DNA from: Acholeplasmatales bacterium
GTDB lineage: Bacteria > Bacillota_I > Bacilli_A > Acholeplasmatales > Anaeroplasmataceae
DNA length: 30,549 nucleotides
Assembly: GCA_016282815.1 (NCBI GenBank)
Contig: JAEELU010000083.1
Span: 1 to 30,549 of the forward strand
Direction of reading: 5' to 3'
The notes under the pieces were generated by a model that did not search any database, was not told the DNA's origin, and saw only the letters and a program-made list of their open reading frames with translations. Shown here one piece after another: positions 24,046-30,549 of this stretch. Every line of letters begins with the position of its first letter. Position 1 is the stretch's first letter. The position numbers and the translations under genes are program-made.

Positions 24046-26001
24046 TTAAATGTCTTCATCTGAAATTAAATATTCACCACGATAATTAGAAAACATATCA
24101 GGATATTTTTTATATGTCTTTTTTGGCTTAGTAAACTCACTTGCCTTATATATCCATAGGCTTTCTAAATCCCAGCATAATATCTCATCGATACCGTCAG
24201 AATCAATATCATAAACCTCGCATGATAGATTAGGATGACCATCATTTGGGAATTTAACAACCATATCTAAATCACCATCAAGTAATCCTCCATCATAATC
24301 AGAATGGGTTAATGCTAAAGTGTTTATTCCATCATACATAATAGGTGATATAACACTACCATTAGATTCCATTTCTATTTGATCTAATATATTACCCTTT
24401 GAATCATATATACAAATAATACCATCACTACCCCAGAAGGCTGTAGCCATTATTTGTAATCCTGATTTTTCTAAATCATATTTAGCAACACTTATTCTTT
24501 GAGCATGACCTATTTCGTTATGCTTGAATATAGTTCCATCTCTATTGATGATATTCATTCCCTCATTACCAGATGCTAAAACGAATTTATAATCATCATC
24601 CTTATTTAGCTTACAATATATTATTTCATCAGTATGATCACTATTCATAGGTAGACTCCATATTATATTACCCTTTGAATCTACTAAATCATAGCCTATT
24701 AATAGCTCATCCCTACCATCATTATTATAATCAAATATATATGGGAAATGACCAGTGTTTTTATGATGATATCTAAATATTAATTCCATATCCTTGTTAT
24801 AGGCCCAAACATTTTGATATCTATCCTTTATTATGAAATCACCCTTATAGCCTAATCCCTCAAAATCAGCTACCCTTATAGCATCAACATTCAATCTATA
24901 AAAGGGCTCATCCTTAACAAGTGGATCACCATCTATAATAGGTGTTTTCATCTTCTTTATTAGCTTTTTAGTTAATAAATCAATTATTATTACCTCAAAG
25001 TTCATGGCATATATTAGCTCTAATCTACCATCATTATTAATATCAGCTATTTGAAATGGTAAATCACAGCTAATTAATGTATTATCCCTTGTATTATTAG
25101 GCTCTCCTATAGTCCATATCTTATTACCATCGATATCAAATAATGATAATGATGATATATGTGCAAAAGAATCTCTAATATACCTTTTTTGATGCTGGGC
25201 AAATATGAAATATGCCTTACCATCAATTGTACAAATACGAAGCTGCCTACCTGTGCCTGATTTACCAAGGCTTATTTTCTTAATACACTCAAGCTTTGAA
25301 TACTTACTTCTTTTTTCTTCTATTCTTTCTTCTTCATGCTTTAAATTTGATAAATGCTCCTCATATTCAGAGTCAGTCATACTAACAATTAGATTAGAAT
25401 ATCTACATAATGATTTAGAAATAAATGCTATCTTGCCACCCCTAATTAATCCTATATCATGGCTTAATACAAGCTCATCATTTAAATAAACTAAGCATTT
25501 ACGATTAACTACTATTTTTAATTTGAATGTATCATAAATATCAAATGATATATCCTTTGTTTCCAGCTCAGTAAGTGATTCCTCAAAGCGTCTAATTAGG
25601 GCTATTTTACCTTTTTTTATACCAACGAAGTAATTATTTCTTGATGTTACATAATTAAAGCCAAAGCCAGCATAATTAGATAACTCAAATAAGCGTAGCT
25701 CTACCTCTATTGTATATGATGAATATAGTCTAGTCTTGTGTGTTAAAGTTGGGTAACAATTAACAAACGCACCCTTTGTGTTATCTCCTCTATTTTGTTC
25801 TAGGAACTTCTTACCATCCTCCTCAGTGATTAGCCAGCTTCCATCTAGGCTTCTCCACTGATGCAAAGGAATTGGGTCATAAAAGTTTCCATAATAGCCA
25901 TCATGCTTAATATGATGATATTCACCTAGGGCAGTATGAAAATGATCATATGGATATTCTAATGTGTCAAAATCCTGAAAATCTTCTTTTATTATAATCA
26001 T
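24046..26001 (-). CDS. Cytoplasmic FG-GAP/PL11-like beta-propeller protein with LamG-like domain
   Basis: A 651-residue protein without signal peptide or membrane helix. Residues ~90-210 look like a concanavalin/LamG-type sandwich (SSYTIEVELRLFE..., FVGIKKGKIALI). A charged, coiled-coil-like link (~212-235) follows. Residues ~240-640 form repeated propeller blades with calcium-type loops such as DINNDGRLE and DYNNDGRDE and DIDSDGIDE. The run EIGHAQRISVAKYD...GSDGIICIYDSKGN resembles family 11 rhamnogalacturonan lyases. A role in pectin-derived sugar breakdown is possible; the catalytic residues cannot be judged here. It is last in the operon WYL regulator-HAD-propeller, overlapping the HAD gene by four bases. 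Confidence 0.65.
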   Translation of the reverse strand: MIIIKEDFQDFDTLEYPYDHFHTALGEYHHIKHDGYYGNFYDPIPLHQWRSLDGSWLITEEDGKKFLEQNRGDNTKGAFVNCYPTLTHKTRLYSSYTIEVELRLFELSNYAGFGFNYVTSRNNYFVGIKKGKIALIRRFEESLTELETKDISFDIYDTFKLKIVVNRKCLVYLNDELVLSHDIGLIRGGKIAFISKSLCRYSNLIVSMTDSEYEEHLSNLKHEEERIEEKRSKYSKLECIKKISLGKSGTGRQLRICTIDGKAYFIFAQHQKRYIRDSFAHISSLSLFDIDGNKIWTIGEPNNTRDNTLISCDLPFQIADINNDGRLELIYAMNFEVIIIDLLTKKLIKKMKTPIIDGDPLVKDEPFYRLNVDAIRVADFEGLGYKGDFIIKDRYQNVWAYNKDMELIFRYHHKNTGHFPYIFDYNNDGRDELLIGYDLVDSKGNIIWSLPMNSDHTDEIIYCKLNKDDDYKFVLASGNEGMNIINRDGTIFKHNEIGHAQRISVAKYDLEKSGLQIMATAFWGSDGIICIYDSKGNILDQIEMESNGSVISPIMYDGINTLALTHSDYDGGLLDGDLDMVVKFPNDGHPNLSCEVYDIDSDGIDEILCWDLESLWIYKASEFTKPKKTYKKYPDMFSNYRGEYLISDEDI

Positions 26002-26636
26002 AATAACTCCTTTAATACGCTAATATTTTTGATAATCGTAGTACCTGCAGGCTCTAATACATCTATTGCCTGATGGCCTGAATAGGTTAATACTGCCTCA
26101 ATACCCATTAGATTTGCACATTCATGATCATGAAGGGTATCACCCACAATAATAGTAGATTTCTTATCTATATCATTATTGTTGATATAATTTAAGGCTA
26201 TATCATCCTTTGATTTAGCATAAATATCATTGATGCCTAATATTTCATCGAAATAATCTACTATTCCAAAATATTTAAGCTGTTCCTTTAGCATATTTAA
26301 TTCTGTAGCGGATAAGCATATTAGCTTAATACCCTTATTCTTTAAATAGGCTAGGGTTTCCTTAGTATTTGGATATAGCTTACAATCTAAATATCCCTTC
26401 TTATATCTATCAATAAATTTATTAGCCATAGATTCATATGATTCAATCTCAAAATTTAGTCCAGCTCTTGAATAATAATCCTTTATAGGAAAGGTAAATA
26501 TGTGCTTATAATAATCCATATCTACAGGTTCCTTATTTTGAGTTTTTAATAAATCATTTAGTAAACCTAAGCATAAATCCATATCATCTAAAATTGTTCC
26601 ATTAAAATCAAAAAATACTGTTTTAATTTCCTTCAT
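25998..26636 (-). CDS. HAD-superfamily phosphatase-like protein
   Basis: A 212-residue haloacid dehalogenase-type protein with a phosphoglycolate-phosphatase-like cap. Motif I is FFDFNGTILDD: the nucleophile Asp10 is present but the usual second Asp, the acid-base, is Asn12. Motif II is in KLICLSATE, and motif III/IV in KSTIIVGDTLHDHECANLMG. The Asn form occurs in several HAD groups, so it may still act on phosphate esters. The substrate is unknown. It overlaps the regulator gene before it by 14 bases and the propeller gene after it by four. Confidence 0.82.
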   Translation of the reverse strand: MKEIKTVFFDFNGTILDDMDLCLGLLNDLLKTQNKEPVDMDYYKHIFTFPIKDYYSRAGLNFEIESYESMANKFIDRYKKGYLDCKLYPNTKETLAYLKNKGIKLICLSATELNMLKEQLKYFGIVDYFDEILGINDIYAKSKDDIALNYINNNDIDKKSTIIVGDTLHDHECANLMGIEAVLTYSGHQAIDVLEPAGTTIIKNISVLKELL

Positions 26637-27573
26637 AGTTTTCCATCATCTTTTCTAATGCATTTTTAACATTATTTATAAGCCATTCTGGCTCTAGAAC
26701 TGTAGCGTTCTTACCAAGTGATAATACAAATGATAATATCATATCCTTATTTTGCATATCACAATCAAATATTAGATTTTTATTATCTATTTCCTCTATA
26801 TGCTGATTCTTACCATATATTCTTTCATTCATTACTGTATTCATATTAGTAACCTTAAGCTTAACATGGTAAAAATCACCATTCTTCTTCATTGAATATT
26901 CATCTAGATAATCCTTTTCATCGAATGTTTTTAATATAGTAAAATGATTTCTAGTAACAAATAAATCATCTATTCTATTAAATTTAAAATATCCAACATC
27001 ATTTACTGTTTCATTGAATGCTAAAACAAACCAGCATCCGTTATAAATAAATACCTTATATGGGTGAATCACATGGCTTTTTACATTGCCCTTTTGGCCT
27101 CTATAGCTTATATCAACCTTATATAAGCCCTCTATAGCCTCCATAAATAGGCCATATCTTCTTTGAAGCTCTACCTTATCCATTTGTAGAGGGAATCTAT
27201 CAATCATAGTTATAGGTGAAATACTATTATCCTTAACATAATCAGATAATGCCTTACCTAGTGCTAGCTCCATTTCTTTCTTACCCTCGAAATCAGGCTG
27301 TGATGTAATATAGGCTTTTGCGTTAATTAGAGATTCCTTTTCCTCCTCAGTTAGCTTTACTGATGGCATTATAGATGCTTTATTTAATCTATAGCCTCCA
27401 TAAAGTCCCTTAATGGATTCTATAACATATCCACATTCCTCGGCTTCCTTGATATATTCCTTGATATTTCTTGGATTAGTTTCTAATATTTCCGCAAGCT
27501 CATTACTGCTTATATAGGTATTTCTCGCAGATAATATCTGAATTAGCTTAATTGTAGCACTTGTTTTCCCCAT
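26623..27573 (-). CDS. WYL-domain transcriptional regulator
   Basis: A 316-residue regulator with an N-terminal winged helix-turn-helix of the HTH_11/DeoR-like type (TSATIKLIQILSARNTYISS, then NELAEILETNPRNIKEYIKE) and the wing ...GLYGGYRL. The middle region holds a WYL-like domain (HVIHPYKVFIYNGCWFVLAFN, then FKFNRIDDL), and a C-terminal extension follows. WYL proteins bind small ligands or nucleic acid ends. The ATG at 27573 follows GAGGTG; the earlier GTG is part of that site. It heads the operon with the HAD and propeller genes and probably controls it. Confidence 0.85.
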   Translation of the reverse strand: MGKTSATIKLIQILSARNTYISSNELAEILETNPRNIKEYIKEAEECGYVIESIKGLYGGYRLNKASIMPSVKLTEEEKESLINAKAYITSQPDFEGKKEMELALGKALSDYVKDNSISPITMIDRFPLQMDKVELQRRYGLFMEAIEGLYKVDISYRGQKGNVKSHVIHPYKVFIYNGCWFVLAFNETVNDVGYFKFNRIDDLFVTRNHFTILKTFDEKDYLDEYSMKKNGDFYHVKLKVTNMNTVMNERIYGKNQHIEEIDNKNLIFDCDMQNKDMILSFVLSLGKNATVLEPEWLINNVKNALEKMMENYEGN

Positions 27574-27599
27574 CGTAATCACCTCAAAAATCTATTTTT

Positions 27600-27628
27600 A
27601 TTTTATCATTAAAATAAAAAGTATTCAA
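27600..27628 (-). promoter_or_regulatory. Promoter of the WYL-HAD-propeller operon
   Basis: TTGAAT (27628-27623) and TAAAAT (27605-27600) with a 17-base spacer. Confidence 0.6.
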
Positions 27629-27650
27629 TTTTAAATTAGACATTATTTAT

Positions 27651-27681
27651 GTATAAAAAGAAAAGGACGCTATCAGCGTCC
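27651..27681 (-). terminator. Terminator after trxA
   Basis: GGACGCT pairs with AGCGTCC over GAT, then TTTTCTTTTT on the minus strand. Confidence 0.92.
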
Positions 27682-27691
27682 ATTCTAGTTT

Positions 27692-27994
27692 TTACTTACT
27701 TTGATTGATGAAATTCTTCATTTGCTCGTATGGCTTAAAGCCTACAGATCTTGAGACCTCCTCGCCATCCTTAACTACGATTACACATGGGATGCTTGAT
27801 ACATTGAAATGAGCTGCAATATCCTCATTATCATCAACATCTACACCATAGAATTTTACATCAGTAATTTCGCCCTCAAGCTTTTCTAAAACTGGCTTTA
27901 GCATTCTACAAGGGCCACACCATGTAGCATTTAAATCAATAACAGCTACACCCTTCATTGCTTTTAAATCATTTAAAGTTAAATTAGTTTCCAT
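27692..27994 (-). CDS. trxA: Thioredoxin
   Basis: A 100-residue disulfide reductase with the active site WCGPC (Trp25, Cys26, Cys29) and the cis-proline region SIPCVIVV, which has an extra cysteine. It reduces client disulfides and could serve the free-methionine-sulfoxide reductase. Its start overlaps the end of the reductase gene by 11 bases, so the two are translated together and the reductase is its natural partner. Confidence 0.95.
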   Translation of the reverse strand: METNLTLNDLKAMKGVAVIDLNATWCGPCRMLKPVLEKLEGEITDVKFYGVDVDDNEDIAAHFNVSSIPCVIVVKDGEEVSRSVGFKPYEQMKNFINQSK

Positions 27995-28853
27995 TTTCCA
28001 TCCTCCTTAATTCATCTAAATAGCTAACTACACTTATCGCAGCAACATTTCCTTCTCCTGCTGCCTTAATATATTGATATGGCTTACCTACTACATCACC
28101 GCAGGCAAAGACACCTCTTAAATTGGTCTCCATCATTCTATTTACCTTAATATGGCTACCATCAAGCTCAATTCCATAGATCAAATATGATAATGGAACT
28201 GCCTTTCTTAAAATGAATACTCCATCTACATTATACCTATTACTATCAGTAATAACTACTCTTTTTTTATCTTCCTTGATAAATTCGATAGGCTTTTCAT
28301 TTATTATTTCTATTTTACCTTCAGTATTTAATTCATTTTTAAATACTGGGAATAGCTTAATACTTCCAACAACCTCAGATAGGAAATTAACCTCATCCAT
28401 TTCATCAGGGCTATCGATTATTACAGCGATATCCTTATTTTTATATAGCATGGCATCACATGTTGCACAATATGATATACCATTACCTAAAAGCTCATCC
28501 TCACCCTTAATTGGCTTATCCATTCTAACACCTGTAGCGATAATAATAGATTTAGCCTCATATTGAGTTTCCTTACCCTGTAGTGCATAATAATCACCCA
28601 TATCGTAGATTTGAGCAATCTTATCATCTGTAATTTTGATATTCATCGCATCTAAATGATTTAGGAATGCTTTAGAGAAATCCTCACCCTTAATATTAGG
28701 CAATCCTAAATAGTTTTTTATTTCATGAGCCTTATATACCTTCTCACTACTTGTTTTAGGACCAATTAAAATAAAGCTTTTATTTCTATTCTTTAATGTT
28801 AATGCAGCTTCCATACCTGCAGGACCTGTTCCAATTATAGCACAATCAAACAT
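27984..28853 (-). CDS. Thioredoxin-reductase-like flavoprotein lacking the NADPH motif (FFTR-like)
   Basis: A 289-residue member of the thioredoxin reductase family. The FAD loop GTGPAG (8-13), the redox site CATC (Cys129, Cys132) and the C-terminal FAD motif GVFACGDVVG are kept. The region that should hold the GGGxSA dinucleotide loop after CATCD reads VIIDSPDEMDE (about 144-154), and the basic HRR motif for the NADPH phosphate is absent. Clostridial ferredoxin-dependent flavin thioredoxin reductases show such loss, so ferredoxin is the likely electron donor. It is the first gene of a two-gene operon with trxA and has a clear AAGGAGGT ribosome site. Confidence 0.85.
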   Translation of the reverse strand: MFDCAIIGTGPAGMEAALTLKNRNKSFILIGPKTSSEKVYKAHEIKNYLGLPNIKGEDFSKAFLNHLDAMNIKITDDKIAQIYDMGDYYALQGKETQYEAKSIIIATGVRMDKPIKGEDELLGNGISYCATCDAMLYKNKDIAVIIDSPDEMDEVNFLSEVVGSIKLFPVFKNELNTEGKIEIINEKPIEFIKEDKKRVVITDSNRYNVDGVFILRKAVPLSYLIYGIELDGSHIKVNRMMETNLRGVFACGDVVGKPYQYIKAAGEGNVAAISVVSYLDELRRMENGN

Positions 28854-28885
28854 ATGATACCTCCTTTTTAATAGTTTACAATTCT

Positions 28886-28914
28886 ATTGTATACAATTAA
28901 TTATCATTTGTCAA
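28886..28914 (-). promoter_or_regulatory. Thioredoxin operon promoter with palindrome at the -10
   Basis: TTGACA (28914-28909) and TACAAT (28891-28886) with a 17-base spacer. The perfect palindrome ATTGTATACAAT (28886-28897) covers the -10, with a weaker copy ATTGTAAACTAT just downstream, suggesting an operator. Confidence 0.65.
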
Positions 28915-28924
28915 CATTTAATTT

Positions 28925-28952
28925 TAAAGAAAGGAGGCAAATTATGCCTCCT
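28925..28952 (-). terminator. Terminator of the two-helix membrane protein gene with stop codon in its loop
   Basis: AGGAGGCA (28952-28945) pairs with TGCCTCCT (28939-28932); the loop TAATT carries the TAA stop (28944-28942). A broken T-rich run (TTCTTT) follows. Confidence 0.85.
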
Positions 28953-30204
28953 CATTATTACCCTCATTTGGTTTTACATCATCTGTTATTTCAGCTTCCT
29001 GATTACCTAAATCTGTCTTTGGCTCTTCCTTTACCTCTTCAACAGGCTTCTTTTCTTCTGCCTTAGGTGTTACATCCTTAGCCTTACCATTAATAACATT
29101 AGATTTATTCTTTGGCTGATACATTCTATCCTTATCAACCTTGTTAGGAACATATCTTGTTTTAGAAGTACTTCTTCTAAATACTAATCTCTTAATTAAT
29201 GAGAAATGGAAGAATAAAATATAGATTAACGCGAATGAAATTACGAATAGGAATACAAATCCGATAGTTCTCCAAACTAAACTAGCGTTATAGATTTCAT
29301 CCTTTCTTAAGCCTTCCTTATAATCAGTTCCCTTTGCAGTATTAATATCAGATAGCTTAAAGTTATTGATATAATTCTTAGCATCTTCCTTAGCCTTATC
29401 ATCAGTTGTATTCTGATATGTATGGAATGCATCTCTAAATGGAGCTAAATCAGTAAAGAATTGTTGAGTGAAATTTAAATTTGCAGTAACGTTTGTATCA
29501 TATACAGTCTTACCCTCATTATCAAGTAAATTAATGCTTGCAACATTACCACCAATTTGTTCCTTAATATATGAAATCATTGTTTCAGAGAATGGTGCTA
29601 GCATAAAATGATAATCAAATCTAGTATTGATGTATGTAGTAGTCATTGTTCTAGCATTCTTCATTATAGCATCCATATTAGATAATGGCTTTTCTACATA
29701 ATCATTTTTATTAATTGTACTAGATACTACAAAATGATAATCATAATATTTTGAATTATCAGCATTATAGAATCTTATACCTGTTTGGTTTGATATGGCT
29801 GATTGATCAGCTGAATTAGTACGTGTATATTCTGGGTATCTAATTAATACATAATATACAAATTCTACAGAAGCGAATGTTTTAGTAGCCTCTGTATCCT
29901 CAGCCTTCTCATAATACTTAACATTTATTTGGTTGATTGATCCATATACAGATACATCATTTGTATATAGATTTCTAGAATTCTTTGTTCCACTATTCTT
30001 AGTTGCATAAGGAGTCTTATCATAAGGTAGCTGGAATGATGAGAATGCATAAATAATATCCTCAGAATTTTCACCCTTATCTGCCTTTGCTATATATTGA
30101 GTATATGCTTCATCCGCACTTGTATTATAGTTTAATACACCGAACATTACGGCTACAATTGCGGCTATGGCAATATATAAAATTTTACCTATTGTTTTAA
30201 CCAT
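28942..30204 (-). CDS. Two-helix membrane protein of unknown function
   Basis: A 420-residue protein I do not recognise. One membrane helix is at about 5-27 and a second at about 312-340, so the ~285 residues between are probably outside the cell. The C-terminal ~75 residues are cytoplasmic, rich in Lys, Glu and Pro and probably disordered. The outer part contains Tyr/Asn/Thr-rich strands and no cysteine motif or known catalytic signature. The ATG at 30204 follows AAGGGTG; an earlier GTG lies in that site. Single gene with its own promoter (TTGAAA 30268-30263, 16 bases, TACAAT 30246-30241) and terminator. A sensor or envelope-assembly role cannot be told apart. Confidence 0.75.
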   Translation of the reverse strand: MVKTIGKILYIAIAAIVAVMFGVLNYNTSADEAYTQYIAKADKGENSEDIIYAFSSFQLPYDKTPYATKNSGTKNSRNLYTNDVSVYGSINQINVKYYEKAEDTEATKTFASVEFVYYVLIRYPEYTRTNSADQSAISNQTGIRFYNADNSKYYDYHFVVSSTINKNDYVEKPLSNMDAIMKNARTMTTTYINTRFDYHFMLAPFSETMISYIKEQIGGNVASINLLDNEGKTVYDTNVTANLNFTQQFFTDLAPFRDAFHTYQNTTDDKAKEDAKNYINNFKLSDINTAKGTDYKEGLRKDEIYNASLVWRTIGFVFLFVISFALIYILFFHFSLIKRLVFRRSTSKTRYVPNKVDKDRMYQPKNKSNVINGKAKDVTPKAEEKKPVEEVKEEPKTDLGNQEAEITDDVKPNEGNNEEA

Positions 30205-30240
30205 TTTTAACACCCTTTCAAAAAAACGTAACCAATTGAT

Positions 30241-30268
30241 ATTGTATCATTTTTTTACTTTTTTTCAA
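30241..30268 (-). promoter_or_regulatory. Promoter of the two-helix membrane protein gene
   Basis: TTGAAA (30268-30263) and TACAAT (30246-30241) with a 16-base spacer, back to back with the tRNA promoter. Confidence 0.6.
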
Positions 30269-30277
30269 CACTATCAC

Positions 30278-30305
30278 TTTACAAATAAATATTTTTAAGT
30301 ATAAT
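30278..30305 (+). promoter_or_regulatory. tRNA-His promoter
   Basis: TTTACA (30278-30283) and TATAAT (30300-30305) with a 16-base spacer, about 20 bases before the tRNA. Confidence 0.65.
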
Positions 30306-30324
30306 ATGTATTGCACGCCTATAT

Positions 30325-30402
30325 GGCGCATGTGGTGAAGAGGCCTAACACAGCGGATTGTGGCTCCGTCATTCGCAAGTTCGAATCTTGTCATGCGCCC
30401 CA
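30325..30402 (+). tRNA. tRNA-His (anticodon GTG)
   Basis: The acceptor GCGCATG pairs with CATGCGC. The extra 5' G (30325), opposite C73, is the identity mark of histidine tRNA and is encoded. The D stem is GTG/CAC, the anticodon arm GCGGA-TTGTGGC-TCCGT with anticodon GTG, and the T arm GCAAG-TTCGAAT-CTTGT. The 3' CCA is encoded at 30400-30402. Confidence 0.97.
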
Positions 30403-30415
30403 TTGTGTAATTAAT

Positions 30416-30440
30416 GACATCATCTATGATGTCTTTTTTT
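30416..30440 (+). terminator. tRNA-His terminator
   Basis: GACATC pairs with GATGTC over a six-base loop, followed by seven T. The remaining bases to the window end hold no feature I can support. Confidence 0.9.
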
Positions 30441-30549
30441 ATTATCTTTTTATATATAATAAATAAGGGCTAACCATCTTTTAATATGTACCCAATGTCA
30501 AGGACACTTATAAAAAAGGTATATGTTATTAATAAGGAATTAATCCCCT

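Noticed and set aside
30218..30403. A 61-codon minus-strand frame
   Set aside because: It lies antisense over the tRNA-His gene and its promoter and has no ribosome site.
30486..30549. An open frame running off the window end (MYPMSRTLIKKV...)
   Set aside because: No convincing ribosome site and too short to recognise; it could be a gene start but cannot be supported.
1..30549. CRISPR arrays, insertion sequences, phage or integrase genes, and UGA recoding
   Set aside because: No regularly spaced repeats, transposase-like frames or terminal repeats were seen, and conserved proteins do not read through TGA.

Overview
The window is chromosomal DNA from a very AT-rich, low-GC Gram-positive bacterium (Bacillota). 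It uses the standard genetic code with strong AGGAGG-type ribosome sites and sigma-A-like promoters. A T-box leader, a structured rpsD leader, a FeoA/FeoB system and a thioredoxin reductase that looks ferredoxin-dependent all point to an anaerobic, probably gut-dwelling clostridial or erysipelotrichial lineage. I cannot name the species. No insertion sequence, phage gene or CRISPR array is visible.

Layout. 1-6280 (minus): arginine operon argG-argH-argC-argJ-argB-argD; argD is cut by the window edge. Its ~500-base leader has a strong promoter, two extra hairpins with U-tracts and an arginine-type T-box. 6280-9248 (minus): thiI, a YunG-like putative Cys-His-Asp protein, a DUF4279-like protein and a COG0523-type P-loop protein. 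9382-11817 (plus): a fusion of a Mbeg1-like alpha/beta hydrolase with a D-Ala-D-Ala-ligase-like ATP-grasp domain. 11862-14871 (minus): feoA-feoB and a small Cys-rich membrane protein, with two operators at the promoter. Just upstream is a candidate iron-regulated small RNA with a third copy of the same operator. 15228-18315 (plus): free-methionine-sulfoxide reductase, rpsD with a structured leader, an esterase-like protein and a YtqA-type radical SAM protein. 18303-23309 (minus): thrC-thrB-ACT protein, acyl carrier protein, and a leucyl-tRNA-synthetase paralogue that has lost its catalytic signatures. 23446-27573 (minus): a lipoprotein, and an operon of a WYL regulator, a HAD phosphatase-like protein and a cytoplasmic PL11-like beta-propeller. 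27692-28853 (minus): thioredoxin and its reductase. 28942-30204 (minus): a two-helix membrane protein. 30325-30402 (plus): tRNA-His.

How they work together. The arginine genes make arginine from glutamate and ornithine by the acetyl-recycling route and appear to be switched on when tRNA-Arg is uncharged. The threonine genes convert homoserine phosphate chemistry into threonine. The feo genes import Fe(II), and the neighbouring RNA could be an iron-sparing regulator under the same repressor. The least ordinary items are the candidate sRNA at 15018-15135, the double attenuator before argG, the hydrolase/ligase fusion and the degenerate LeuRS paralogue next to an acyl carrier protein gene.
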